From positions 124,001 to 188,000 of the forward strand of contig NZ_JQKB01000006.1 of assembly GCF_000745835.1 (NCBI RefSeq): DNA of 64,000 bases. The letters run 5' to 3'. Position 1 is the first letter of the stretch; the number at the start of each line of letters is the position of its first letter. Of the stretch, positions 26,731-36,748 are shown piece by piece. The DNA is from Belnapia moabensis DSM 16746 (lineage in GTDB: Bacteria; Pseudomonadota; Alphaproteobacteria; Acetobacterales; Acetobacteraceae). Position numbers and translations under genes: made by a program. The notes under the pieces are model-generated. The model saw nothing but the letters and a program-made list of their open reading frames with translations, did not search any database and was not told where the DNA came from.

Positions 26731-27327
26731 ATGAAGCTCGCCTACTCGCCCGCCAGCCCCTATGTCCGCAAGGTCGTGGCCTGCGCCATCGCCCGAGGGC
26801 TGGACAGCAGCATCGAGCGCTGGAAGGTCCCGACCACGGACCCGGCCTTGCTGCCGGTGAACCCGCTCTCCAAGGTGCCGTCCTTCCTGACCGATGACGG
26901 GATGGCGCTCTACGACAGCCCGGTCATCTGCGAATACCTCGACAGCATCGGCGATGCGCCAAAGCTCTTCCCCGCCCCCGGCCCGGCGCGCTGGACGGCG
27001 CTGCGGCAGCAGGCGCTTGGCGACGGCATCATGGATGCGAGCCAGCCGCGCCGGCGCGAGGTGGCCCTGCCGCAGGACCAGGGCCGGCAGGAGTACATCG
27101 CGTTGCAACAGGGCAAGGTCGCCCGCGCCCTCGACGTACTGGAGGCGGAGGCGGAGTCGCTCGGCCAGCTCACGACGATCGGCGAGATCACCATCGGCTG
27201 CGCGCTCGGCTATCTTGACTTCCGCTTCCCGCACGAGCCCTGGCGTCCGGGCCACCCGAAGCTGGAGGCCTGGTATGCCAAGGTCGTGGCGCTGCCGCCG
27301 CTGGCGCAGACCATGCCGGTTGGCTGA
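26731..27327 (+). CDS. Glutathione S-transferase family protein
   Basis: A 198-residue GST: MKLAYSPASPYVRKVVACAI is the typical start of the YibF-like/beta-class branch, with Ser at the active position (SPASPYVRK), cis-Pro in SKVPSF and DSPVICEYLD for glutathione binding. The C-terminal helices contain ITIGCALGYLDFRFP. ATG 26731 follows GGAGGGAATCGCC; the upstream in-frame ATG at 26716 overlaps that ribosome site. Divergent from the HU gene. Unrelated in detail to the GST at 25538. Confidence 0.9.
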   Translation: MKLAYSPASPYVRKVVACAIARGLDSSIERWKVPTTDPALLPVNPLSKVPSFLTDDGMALYDSPVICEYLDSIGDAPKLFPAPGPARWTALRQQALGDGIMDASQPRRREVALPQDQGRQEYIALQQGKVARALDVLEAEAESLGQLTTIGEITIGCALGYLDFRFPHEPWRPGHPKLEAWYAKVVALPPLAQTMPVG

Positions 27328-27453
27328 TTACTTCGCACGACGCCGCGAAGCAGTGTCGTGGGGGCTCCGGGTTATCGCCAACGACCAGGGCCCCGCACTG
27401 GCTTCCGCGGCGAGGCCGCGGAAGGGCCTACGTCCGAAAGGTGTCTCCATTCC

Positions 27454-27870
27454 ATGGCCCATTGGCTGGTGAAGAGCGAGCCGGATGCCTTCTCCTGGGA
27501 CCAGCAGGTGGCGAATGGCGTGGAGCCCTGGACCGGCGTGCGCAATGCGCTCGCGGCCAACAACCTCCGCGCCATGCGGCTCGGCGACCGGGCCTTCTTC
27601 TACCACTCCAATATGGGGAAGGAGATCGTCGGCATCGTCGAAGTGGTCAGGGAGGCTTATCCCGATCCCACCGATGAGACGGGCCGGTGGGTCTGTGTCG
27701 ACATGAAGGCGCTGCGGCCGGTGCCGCACCCGGTGACGCTCGCCGCCATCAAGGGCACGTCGGAGCTGGCCGATCTTGCCCTGGTCCGGCAGTCGCGCCT
27801 TTCCGTGATGCCGGTCTCCGACCCGCATTGGGCCATCCTGTGTCGCATGGGTGGCGTGGAAAAGGGGTGA
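27454..27870 (+). CDS. EVE domain protein
   Basis: A 138-residue single EVE (PUA-like) domain: MAHWLVKSEPDAFSW, WTGVRNALAANNLRAM, GDRAFFYHSN and the C-terminal ISxxxW-type SVMPVSDPHWAIL. EVE proteins recognise modified bases in DNA or RNA; the human homologue is THYN1. No restriction partner is adjacent, so a role in RNA or nucleotide quality control is as likely as defence. Start of a three-gene transcript with GFA and Rieske proteins. Confidence 0.9.
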   Translation: MAHWLVKSEPDAFSWDQQVANGVEPWTGVRNALAANNLRAMRLGDRAFFYHSNMGKEIVGIVEVVREAYPDPTDETGRWVCVDMKALRPVPHPVTLAAIKGTSELADLALVRQSRLSVMPVSDPHWAILCRMGGVEKG

Positions 27871-27874
27871 GGGG

Positions 27875-28363
27875 ATGCGGCTCGAAGGGTCCTGCCAGTG
27901 CGGCGCGGTGCGGTTCCAGCTGGAGAGCCCGCACCCTTACCCTTACCAGCGCTGCTACTGCTCGATCTGCCGCAAGACTCAGGGCGGGGGCGGTTATGCC
28001 ATCAACCTGGGCGGCGACAATGCCTCGCTACGGGTCCAGGGGAAGCAGCACATCACCGTCTACCATGCCCGGCTGAAGGACCCCGAGGATGCCCGCGCGC
28101 ATCGCAGCCCGGCCGAGCGGCATTTCTGCGGGGTTTGTGGCAGCTCGCTCTGGCTCTATGACGCGCGCTGGCCGGAGCTGATCCATCCCTTCGCCTCGGC
28201 CATCGACACGCCGCTGCCCGAGCCGCCGGAGAGCACGCATATCATGCTAGAGTTCAAGGCCACCTGGGTGGCAGTGGAGGCGGGCCCGAAGGACCGCCGG
28301 CATGAGCGCTACCCGGAGGAGAGCATCGCCGACTGGCATGAGCGGCTGGGCCTCGCCCGGTGA
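27875..28363 (+). CDS. GFA family (glutathione-dependent formaldehyde-activating-like) zinc protein
   Basis: A 162-residue protein with the GFA zinc-binding cysteines: CQCG (residues 7-10), CYCSICRK (about 33-40) and FCGVCGSSLW (about 84-93). Named after an enzyme that speeds S-hydroxymethylglutathione formation, but most members have no known activity. Begins four bases after the EVE stop with a GGGG purine run, and overlaps the Rieske gene by four bases, so co-translation is likely. Confidence 0.87.
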   Translation: MRLEGSCQCGAVRFQLESPHPYPYQRCYCSICRKTQGGGGYAINLGGDNASLRVQGKQHITVYHARLKDPEDARAHRSPAERHFCGVCGSSLWLYDARWPELIHPFASAIDTPLPEPPESTHIMLEFKATWVAVEAGPKDRRHERYPEESIADWHERLGLAR

Positions 28364-28713
28364 TCGGTACCGATGAGCGGGTGCTGTGCCCGGCTGATGA
28401 GATCGAGGAGGGGGCCGCGCGCGGCTTTCCCGCACCGGCCGGCCGCTTCACCGGCCTCTTCGCCGTCCGCAAGGGCGGCGAGATCCGGGTCTATGTGAAC
28501 TCCTGCCCGCATATCGGCCTGCCGCTGGAGCCGCTGCCGAACCGCTTCCTCGACACCCGCAAGACCTACATCGTCTGCGCTGCGCATGGTGCCCGCTTCC
28601 GTATCGAGGACGGGGTCTGCATCAGTGGCCCCTGCATCGGCCAGACGCTGGAGATGGTGCCCTGCCGGGTGGAAGAGGGGATACTGGTGGTGCCGGCGGA
28701 TGCCGGCGCCTGA
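28360..28713 (+). CDS. Rieske [2Fe-2S] domain protein
   Basis: A small 117-residue stand-alone Rieske protein. The two cluster boxes are NSCPHIGLPL and CAAHGARF (Cys-x-His ... Cys-x2-His), 17 residues apart, and the fold ends IGQTLEMVPCRVEEGILVV. Such proteins act as ferredoxins for oxygenases or as unattached electron carriers. GTG start overlaps the GFA stop (GTGA). No oxygenase gene is next to it, so its redox partner is unknown. Confidence 0.88.
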   Translation: MIGTDERVLCPADEIEEGAARGFPAPAGRFTGLFAVRKGGEIRVYVNSCPHIGLPLEPLPNRFLDTRKTYIVCAAHGARFRIEDGVCISGPCIGQTLEMVPCRVEEGILVVPADAGA

Positions 28714-28928
28714 GCGGAAGCTGCAGCGTTCGGACAAAACCCACTTCGCCCCGTCCGCGCCGATGCCCCATGTCGCAACATGCCGCACCAGGCGCAGGCC
28801 GGCCGATGATGCCTGAACGTATTGGCAACGAAACGCCCGCGTCAAGGCGCCGCTTGCCCGATTGACGGGGCTCAAGGCGGCATGGCCAAACTGCCCATAT
28901 AAGGACCCGCCTGAGGGGAGACACCAGA

Positions 28929-30863
<1,935 letters not shown>

Positions 30864-30931
30864 GGACTGGAACAACGGGTGAATCGTGAGGCCAGAGCGC
30901 GAAAATTAGATGCCCTAGAATCAGGGCCCTG

Positions 30932-31033
30932 GCCCGAGTCGTGCGAACGAATCGCTGACGGGCGACTCGGGCTGGCCGGAAAGCCTTTCGCCACAAAGGC
31001 TTGTGGGTGATCCGCAGCGCTACCCACAAGCCT
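30932..31033. repeat. Cluster of three perfect inverted repeats, two mutually exclusive
   Basis: Hairpin 1: GCCCGAGTCG (30932-30941) with CGACTCGGGC (30963-30972), 10 bp, 21-nt loop. Hairpin 2: AAGCCTTT (30981-30988) with AAAGGCTT (30995-31002), 8 bp, 6-nt loop. Hairpin 3: AGGCTTGTGGGT (30997-31008) with ACCCACAAGCCT (31022-31033), 12 bp, 13-nt loop. Hairpins 2 and 3 share 30997-31002, so they cannot form together. The region separates acs (plus) from the convergent DUF1674 gene (minus). No T-run follows on either strand, so these are not standard intrinsic terminators. Confidence 0.7.
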
Positions 31034-31064
31034 GTTCCCGCTCCGGTCAGGGACCGAATCGGGA

Positions 31065-31334
31065 TCAGAAGTCGCTGACGCGGCCCTTCCGCTCCCAGTC
31101 GCCGTAGCGGGTGGGCTCGGGGCCGGAGGGGCCGCCGACCTCCTTCATCCGCAGCGGCTGCTCGGGCGGCGGGTCACCGGCGGGCGGCATGGTCGGATCG
31201 CCGGGGATGGGCATGTCGGGGCCGGTCGGGTCGGTCACCGGCGGGGGCGGGATCTCGGGGCCGGGCGGCGGCGTCGGGATCGGCGGCACCGGGGAGGGCG
31301 GGTCGCTCGGGGGCAGCGGCGTCGGGTCGGACAT
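31065..31334 (-). CDS. DUF1674 / SdhAF4-like protein with proline-rich N-terminus
   Basis: The last 23 residues ([19 protein letters not shown] then VSDF) are the hallmark of DUF1674, the family of succinate dehydrogenase assembly factor 4, which protects flavinylated SdhA before complex assembly. The first 60 residues are an expanded, almost pure Pro/Asp/Thr/Gly stretch ([20 protein letters not shown]), far more proline-rich than usual. ATG 31334 is chosen over 31340 because AAGGAG lies six bases before it. No sdh genes are in the window, so the role is inferred from the C-terminal motif. Confidence 0.82.
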   Translation of the reverse strand: MSDPTPLPPSDPPSPVPPIPTPPPGPEIPPPPVTDPTGPDMPIPGDPTMPPAGDPPPEQPLRMKEVGGPSGPEPTRYGDWERKGRVSDF

Positions 31335-31429
31335 CGGCATCTCCTTCTTGTCGCGTGACAGGGTCCAGCCTCATCTGGTGTCCTGCCTTGCGCATGCCAA
31401 CGCGCAACGGAGAGGAGGGACAGCATCTG

Positions 31430-32353
31430 ATGGGCGGATATCTGCGCACCGCGATCCTGCTGGCGGGGCTGACGGCGCTGTTCCTCGGCATCGGCTACAT
31501 GCTCGGTGGGCGGCAGGGCATGGTCATCGCCTTCCTCGTCGCCTGCGCCACCAATCTCTGGTCCTGGTGGAACAGCGACCGCGTGGTCCTCTCGATGCAC
31601 AATGCGGAGCCCATCGCGCCGGAGAGCGCGCCGCGGCTCTACCGGATGGTGGAGGGGCTGGCGCAGCGGGCGGGGTTGCCGATGCCAGCGCTTTACGTCA
31701 TCCACGAAGACCAGCCGAACGCCTTCGCTACCGGCCGCAACCCGGAGAATGCCGCGGTCGCGGTGAATACCGGCTTGCTCAACCTGATGTCGGAGCAGGA
31801 GGTGGCGGGCGTCGTCGCGCATGAGCTGGCGCATATCAGGCACCGCGACACGCTGCTGATGACGCTGACGGCGACGCTGGCCGGCGCCATCGGCATGCTG
31901 GCGCAGTTTGGCTTCCTCTTCGGCGGGCGGTCGGAGGACGGGCGGCGCAACCCCTTCGGCCCGATCGGCGCGCTGCTGCTGGTGATCGTCGGGCCGATCG
32001 CCGCCATGCTGGTGCAGATGGCGATCAGCCGCAGCCGGGAATACGAGGCCGACCGGCTCGGCGCCGAGATCTGCGGTGACCCGCGCTGGCTGGCGAGCGG
32101 GCTGCAGAAGCTCGAGCACTACAAGCAGGGGCTGGTGAACCACACCGCGGAGGCGCATCCGGCCAGCGCGCATATGTTCATCGTCAACCCGCTCTCGGGG
32201 CTGCGGATGGACAGCCTCTTCACCACCCATCCGCCGACGGAAGAGCGCATCCGCCGGCTGCTGGCGATGGCGCCTCCCGCGCCCACCTGGCGGCAGCCGG
32301 CCCCGGCCGCGAGCCCCTGGGGCAGCGCGGCCCGCCGCAACCCATGGAGCTGA
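31430..32353 (+). CDS. htpX: Zinc metalloprotease HtpX
   Basis: Inner-membrane M48 peptidase of 307 residues that degrades misfolded membrane proteins alongside FtsH. Two N-terminal helices ([36 protein letters not shown]), HELAH zinc motif (131-135) and a third ligand in SREYEAD about 75 residues later, with two further helices between ([17 protein letters not shown] and [16 protein letters not shown]). Ends in a Pro/Ala-rich tail. ATG 31430 has AGGAGG ten bases upstream. Often controlled by envelope stress; nothing in the sequence shows how here. Confidence 0.95.
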   Translation: MGGYLRTAILLAGLTALFLGIGYMLGGRQGMVIAFLVACATNLWSWWNSDRVVLSMHNAEPIAPESAPRLYRMVEGLAQRAGLPMPALYVIHEDQPNAFATGRNPENAAVAVNTGLLNLMSEQEVAGVVAHELAHIRHRDTLLMTLTATLAGAIGMLAQFGFLFGGRSEDGRRNPFGPIGALLLVIVGPIAAMLVQMAISRSREYEADRLGAEICGDPRWLASGLQKLEHYKQGLVNHTAEAHPASAHMFIVNPLSGLRMDSLFTTHPPTEERIRRLLAMAPPAPTWRQPAPAASPWGSAARRNPWS

Positions 32354-32396
32354 GTCGCGCTTGGGCCCCGACCATCTTGACCGAGAGGAGCGCCTG

Positions 32397-32771
32397 ATGA
32401 TTCGTCCTGCCCTGCTCGCCGCGCTGCTGCTCGCCCCCGCCCTGCCCGCCGCGGCGCAGGATGCGGCGGCGGGGCAGCGCGTGTTCAACCAGTGCCGCGC
32501 CTGCCACACCATAGAGCAGGGCGGCCGCAATGGCGTCGGGCCGAACCTGCATGGCGTGGTCGGGCGGAAGGCCGGCAGCATCGAGGGCTTCCGCTACTCG
32601 GCCAGCATGCGGGAGAAGGCAGGGGGTGGCCTCACCTGGGACGAGGACACGCTCCGCGCCTATTTCGCCAACCCGAAGGCGGTGGTCCCGGCCGGGTCGA
32701 TGTCCTATCCGGGACTGCGCAACGAGCAGCAGCTCAACGACCTGATCGCCTATCTGAAGGCGAACGGCTGA
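32397..32771 (+). CDS. Class I c-type cytochrome
   Basis: Periplasmic soluble electron carrier of 124 residues with a cleavable signal (MIRPALLAALLLAPALPAAA), a single haem site CRACH (Cys33-His37) and sixth ligand Met102 in PAGSMSYPG; GVGPNLHGVVGRKAGSIEGF and the C-terminal LNDLIAYLKANG are as in the cytochrome c2 / c-550 group. GAGAGGAG precedes the start. The signal and family are clear; its partner oxidase or dehydrogenase is not identified. Confidence 0.95.
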   Translation: MIRPALLAALLLAPALPAAAQDAAAGQRVFNQCRACHTIEQGGRNGVGPNLHGVVGRKAGSIEGFRYSASMREKAGGGLTWDEDTLRAYFANPKAVVPAGSMSYPGLRNEQQLNDLIAYLKANG

Positions 32772-32773
32772 GG

Positions 32774-33475
32774 TCAGCCGATCGTCTTGGCCAGCAACTC
32801 CGCGCTGCGGCCATTGGCGATGGTGGCCGCCCGCGCGTCCCAGGAATGGCCGCCCATGCGGGCGAAGGCATGGTCGACGCCCGGATAGACATGCACCGCG
32901 ACCTGGCTGTGGCCCGAGAGCCCGGCCAGGATCTTCGCCTGCGCTTCGGGCGGGACGAACTTGTCCTTCTCCGCGATGTGCAGGATCAGCGGCGACTTGA
33001 TTCCGTCCGCCTCGCCGAGCAGCCCTTCGAGGCCGACACCGTAGTAGCTGATATTGGCGTCCGCATCGGAGCGCGCCGCCATCATGTAGGCTAGCCGGCC
33101 ACCGAGGCAGAAGCCCATGGTGGCGACCTTGCCGTTGCTGCCGGGCAGGGTGCGGGCATGGGCGACGGTGGCCTTCAGGTCCTCCACCGCCTTGTCCTGG
33201 TCCATGCCGTTCATCAGGGCGAATGCGCGGTCCCACTGGGCCTGGCCGGCATCCGGGTCGAGCGAGACGCCCGGCTCCTGGCGCCAGAACAGGTCGGGGC
33301 TGATGGCGATGAAGCCCATCTCGGCGACCCAGTCGGAAAGCTGCCGCATGGCGTCGTTCACGCCGAAGATCTCCTGGATCATCACCACGGCGCCGGCCGG
33401 GGTGGCCTTCGGCATTGCCAGGTAAGCGCCGAAGCGTCCGCTGCCATCGGCTGCGGCGATTTCGATCTCGGGCAT
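32774..33475 (-). CDS. Dienelactone hydrolase family protein
   Basis: An alpha/beta hydrolase of 233 residues with the DLH-type triad: nucleophile Cys123 in GFCLGGRL, Asp171 in EKDKFVPP and His202 in GVDHAFAR; Glu36 (IQEIFGVN) is the residue that activates the cysteine in dienelactone hydrolase. Many members are carboxymethylenebutenolidases, but substrates vary and no catechol pathway genes are nearby. Its stop is two bases from the convergent cytochrome gene. Confidence 0.92.
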   Translation of the reverse strand: MPEIEIAAADGSGRFGAYLAMPKATPAGAVVMIQEIFGVNDAMRQLSDWVAEMGFIAISPDLFWRQEPGVSLDPDAGQAQWDRAFALMNGMDQDKAVEDLKATVAHARTLPGSNGKVATMGFCLGGRLAYMMAARSDADANISYYGVGLEGLLGEADGIKSPLILHIAEKDKFVPPEAQAKILAGLSGHSQVAVHVYPGVDHAFARMGGHSWDARAATIANGRSAELLAKTIG

Positions 33476-33520
33476 GGCCTGCTCCTTGTCTCAAACGGTT
33501 CCGGCGGCATCTAAGCCCAG

Positions 33521-34198
33521 ATGCGCAGGCTTGCCATGCCCCTGGCGATGACATTGGTGGCGGGGGCCGGGCCGGCCACGCCGCCCACTGCCCTGGAAAC
33601 CGCCGGCTGGCGCCATGCCGAATGGCATGGCGTGGCCCCGGCGCGCTTCCGCCCGCTGCCCGGAGGCGGTGTGGCGGTGGAGGGGAGGGGCGAGGGCAGC
33701 TTCGTCTGGCGCCGCGTGCAGGGCGGGGCGGAATGCCTCTCCTGGCGCTGGCGTGTCGATGCCGGGCCGCCGCCGACCGACCTCACCCGCGCCAGCGGCG
33801 ACGACCGGGCTCTTGCCGTCGCCGTCGGATTCGCCGGCTGGCCGACACGCGTCACCTTCTGGCAGCGCAGTCAGCATGCCTTCGCCCAGGCGGCGGCGGG
33901 CAGCCATCCGTTGCCGCGCAGCGTGCTGCTCTATGTCTGGGGCGGGACGGGGCGGGAGCCGGCCGCCTTCCCCAGCCCACATATGGCAGGGCTCGGCATG
34001 GTGCGGGTGCTCCGCCCGGCTGCGACCCCGCCGGGCCGCTGGTTCGAGGAACGGGTGGACCTGGCGGCCGATTGGCGCGCCGCCTTCGGTGGCGAGCCGC
34101 CGCCCCTGCAGGAGATCGTGATCGGCACGGATGCGGACGACACCGGCAGCCGGGTCGAGGCGCAGGCAGAGGAGATACGCTTCCGCCCCTGCCGATGA
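33521..34198 (+). CDS. DUF3047 family exported protein
   Basis: A 225-residue protein with an N-terminal hydrophobic signal (MRRLAMPLAMTLVAGAGP) and the DUF3047 pattern: LSWRWRVDAGPPPTDLTR, SGDDRALAVAVGF, LLYVWGG, MVRVLRP and the closing IGTDADDTGSRVEAQAEEIRF. Function of the family is unknown; it looks like a periplasmic beta-sandwich. Divergent from the dienelactone hydrolase gene, 45 bases apart; the MFS gene follows 52 bases later. Confidence 0.85.
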   Translation: MRRLAMPLAMTLVAGAGPATPPTALETAGWRHAEWHGVAPARFRPLPGGGVAVEGRGEGSFVWRRVQGGAECLSWRWRVDAGPPPTDLTRASGDDRALAVAVGFAGWPTRVTFWQRSQHAFAQAAAGSHPLPRSVLLYVWGGTGREPAAFPSPHMAGLGMVRVLRPAATPPGRWFEERVDLAADWRAAFGGEPPPLQEIVIGTDADDTGSRVEAQAEEIRFRPCR

Positions 34199-34250
34199 GG
34201 CAGCGAAACACCGCGCCATGCGTTGCCCCGCCCGAGGAGACCCAGGCGGC

Positions 34251-35696
34251 ATGCGCGACACCCCCAATTCCGGCCAGTTCAGCACCGACGTTCCGGCACG
34301 GCTGGACCGCCTGCCCTGGAGCGGCTTCCATTGGCGCGTCGTTATCGCCCTCGGCATCACCTGGATCCTCGACGGGCTAGAGGTGACGCTGGTCGGCAGC
34401 CTGGCCGGCGCCATCCATCAGAGCCCGAGCCTCGCGCTTACCGAGACGCAGATCGGGCTGACCGCCTCGGCCTATCTGGTGGGGGCGGTGGCCGGGGCGC
34501 TCGGCTTCGGCTGGCTGGCGGACAGGATCGGGCGGCGGCGCCTCTTTTTCATTACCCTCATCGTCTACATGCTGGCCAGCATCGCCACCGGCTTCGCCTG
34601 GGATTTCTGGACCTTCGCGCTCTGCCGGATGCTGACCGGGGCCGGGATCGGTGGCGAGTACGCCGCGGTCAATTCCGCCATTCAGGAACTCATCCCCGCC
34701 CGGTTGCGCGGTCGCGTCGACCTTTACGTCAACGGCACGTTCTGGGGCGGCGCCGCGATCGGTGCCATCACGTCCCTGGTGGTGCTCGACCCCGCCATCA
34801 TCGACCCCGAGATCGGCTGGCGCGCCGCCTTCATCGTCGGCGGCGCCTTGTCGCTGGTGGTGCTGCTGCTCCGCCGCCACCTGCCGGAAAGCCCCCGCTG
34901 GCTGATGCTGCACGGCAAGCCGGAGGAAGGCGAGCGGATCGTCTCGGCCATCGAGCGCGATGTGGCGGCCGAGAAGGGCCCCCTGCCGCCCACCACCTAT
35001 GGCCCGACGGTGCTCAACCGCCGCGGTGCCGCCAGCCTCGCCGAGATCTGGCACACCATGTTCCGGACCCATCGCGACCGGGCGATCCTCGGCCTGACGC
35101 TGATGTCCTGCCAGGCCTTCTGCTACAATGCGGTGTTCTTCACCTATGCCCTGGTGCTGACGAAGTTCTACGCGACCCCGGCCCATCACGTCGGCTGGTT
35201 CATGCTGCCCTTCGCTCTCGGCAACCTCGCTGGCCCGCTGGTGCTCGGGCGGTTCTTCGACACGATCGGTCGTCGCCAGATGATCACCGCGACCTATGGC
35301 CTCGCTGGGTTGCTCATGGCGGCGACGGGCTTCGCCTTCGCGCAAGGCTGGCTCTCGGCCTGGGAGCAGACGGCGGCCTGGACGCTGATCTTCTTCTTCG
35401 CATCCGCTGCGGCCTCCGCCGCATACCTCACTGTGGGCGAGAGCTTTCCGTTGGAAATGCGGGCCATGGCCATCGCGCTGTTCTACGCCATCGGCACGGC
35501 GGTGGGCGGCGTGGTGGGGCCGACGCTGTTCGGCTGGCTGATCTCCGGCGGGGAGCGGGGGGACATCATGTGGGGCTATTTGATCGCGGCGGCGCTGATG
35601 CTGGTGGCGGCGGCGACCGAGTGGCGGCTCGGCTTCGCCGCCGAAGGGCGGTCGCTCGAAGATGTGTCCACACCTTTATCCTCTGCCGAGCGTTAA
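34251..35696 (+). CDS. MFS transporter, sugar/acid porter type
   Basis: A 481-residue twelve-helix permease. Motif A-like LADRIGRRRLFF after helix 2, RMLTGAGIGGEYAAVNSAIQE in helix 4-5 and the PESPRWLMLHGK end of helix 6 place it in the family containing NiaP, the aromatic acid symporters and sugar porters; the second-half motif FFDTIGRRQM is present. Substrate is not assignable. The GAGGAGACCC before ATG 34251 fixes the start. Followed by an AT-rich region with an inverted repeat. Confidence 0.9.
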   Translation: MRDTPNSGQFSTDVPARLDRLPWSGFHWRVVIALGITWILDGLEVTLVGSLAGAIHQSPSLALTETQIGLTASAYLVGAVAGALGFGWLADRIGRRRLFFITLIVYMLASIATGFAWDFWTFALCRMLTGAGIGGEYAAVNSAIQELIPARLRGRVDLYVNGTFWGGAAIGAITSLVVLDPAIIDPEIGWRAAFIVGGALSLVVLLLRRHLPESPRWLMLHGKPEEGERIVSAIERDVAAEKGPLPPTTYGPTVLNRRGAASLAEIWHTMFRTHRDRAILGLTLMSCQAFCYNAVFFTYALVLTKFYATPAHHVGWFMLPFALGNLAGPLVLGRFFDTIGRRQMITATYGLAGLLMAATGFAFAQGWLSAWEQTAAWTLIFFFASAAASAAYLTVGESFPLEMRAMAIALFYAIGTAVGGVVGPTLFGWLISGGERGDIMWGYLIAAALMLVAAATEWRLGFAAEGRSLEDVSTPLSSAER

Positions 35697-35726
35697 CCGT
35701 AACAATCCTGTTAGGAATCTTGGCGC

Positions 35727-35755
35727 AACTCGATGTTATTTGTTAACATTGAGTT
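35727..35755. promoter_or_regulatory. AT-rich 12-bp inverted repeat, candidate operator
   Basis: AACTCGATGTTA (35727-35738) and TAACATTGAGTT (35744-35755) are complementary at 11 of 12 positions around a 5-base centre. It lies in an unusually AT-rich gap between the MFS gene and the next start at 35791, with TTAACC and GTAACAATCCTGTTAG elements just upstream. No T-run follows, so an operator for the downstream gene is more likely than a terminator. The binding protein is unknown. Confidence 0.55.
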
Positions 35756-35790
35756 CGCAACCAAGGATTGCGTCGGGCGGAGCAGGCGAT

Positions 35791-36174
35791 ATGGCTGCGG
35801 GTGGTCAGACCGGTATGGTTGATGACGAATGGGAAAGCGTCTGGCGGGACTATGACCGCCGGAGCCCGGTGCCGGTGCCGGTAGCGGCCGCAGCACCGTC
35901 CGCGGAGCCGAAGCCCAGGGCGAGGCTGGCCAGCCTGGGCGTCCTGCTGGCGCTTGGCCTCGGCTTCGCCTTCGCGCCGAAGCTGGCCGCGCTGCATGCG
36001 GGCACGGCCGGCGGGAGCGATGGGATCGACGGGCTCGCCATGTTGGCGTCCTTCTCGCCGGCGGAGGCGGAGCTGCCGCCGCTTTCCACCTCCGTCTCCC
36101 GCCTCGCCGCCCATTCCGCCGAGGCGGCGTGCTGGGTAATGCAGCTCGACCCGCGGCGTCCGGTCTGCCGGTAA
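35791..36174 (+). CDS. Hypothetical single-pass membrane protein
   Basis: A 127-residue protein: acidic N-terminal 30 residues (DDEWESVWRDYDRRSP), Pro/Ala linker, one hydrophobic helix about 46-66 (LASLGVLLALGLGFAFAP) and a C-terminal part with two cysteines (ACWVMQLDPRRPVC). Not recognised. A GGAGCAGG stretch precedes the ATG. It is the only clear candidate to be controlled by the inverted repeat upstream. Confidence 0.6.
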   Translation: MAAGGQTGMVDDEWESVWRDYDRRSPVPVPVAAAAPSAEPKPRARLASLGVLLALGLGFAFAPKLAALHAGTAGGSDGIDGLAMLASFSPAEAELPPLSTSVSRLAAHSAEAACWVMQLDPRRPVCR

Positions 36175-36241
36175 AGGCCGCCCCCCGTTCCCTGCGGCAC
36201 GGTGCGTGCTTAAATCGGGGCCTTCAGCAAGGCAGGCCCTG

Positions 36242-36742
36242 ATGTCCGTGACGAAGCAGGAATTCCGCGATGCCATGGCCCGGCTGGGTGCCGCGGTAAA
36301 TGTCATCACCACGGGTGGCCCGGCCGGGCGCGGCGGCTTCACCGCCAGCGCCGTGTGCAGCGTGACCGATGAGCCGCCGACCCTCCTCGTCTGCATGAAC
36401 CGCAATGCCACGGCCGCGCCGGCGCTGAAGGCCAATGGCAATGTCTGCGTCAACGTCGTCGCCGCCGGGCAGAAGGAGGTGGCGATGGTCTTCGCCGGCG
36501 TCACCAAATGCACGATGGAGGAGCGCTTCGACGCCGGGACCTGGGCGAGCCTCGCCACCGGGGCGCCGGTGCTGCAGGGGGCGGTCGTCTCCTTCGACTG
36601 CAAGGTCGCCGAGATCGTCGAGAAGGGGACGCATTGCGTGGTCTTCGCCGAGGTCGCCGGCATCCGCGGCGGCAGCCACCATGAGCATGGGCTGATCTAT
36701 TTCGGCAGGGACTACCACCCGGTGGGCAAGGCCGCGGACTGA
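36242..36742 (+). CDS. Flavin reductase family protein (HpaC/RutF-like)
   Basis: A 166-residue FMN-binding split-barrel reductase: FRDAMARLGAAVNVITTGG, GFTASAVCSVTDEPPTLLVC, NGNVCVNVVAAGQKEVAMVFAG and the closing GLIYFGRDYHPV. Members supply reduced FMN/FAD to two-component monooxygenases or act as independent reductases; no such oxygenase is nearby. ATG 36242 is the typical start; the longer frame adds twelve residues without support. The LysR gene begins six bases after the stop and may regulate or be co-transcribed with it. Confidence 0.9.
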   Translation: MSVTKQEFRDAMARLGAAVNVITTGGPAGRGGFTASAVCSVTDEPPTLLVCMNRNATAAPALKANGNVCVNVVAAGQKEVAMVFAGVTKCTMEERFDAGTWASLATGAPVLQGAVVSFDCKVAEIVEKGTHCVVFAEVAGIRGGSHHEHGLIYFGRDYHPVGKAAD

Positions 36743-36748
36743 TCAGCG

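Noticed and set aside
28862-28902. TTGACG and TATAAG before acs as a sigma-70 promoter
   Set aside because: The spacing is about 30 bases, well outside the usual range of 16-18, so the two boxes do not form one promoter.
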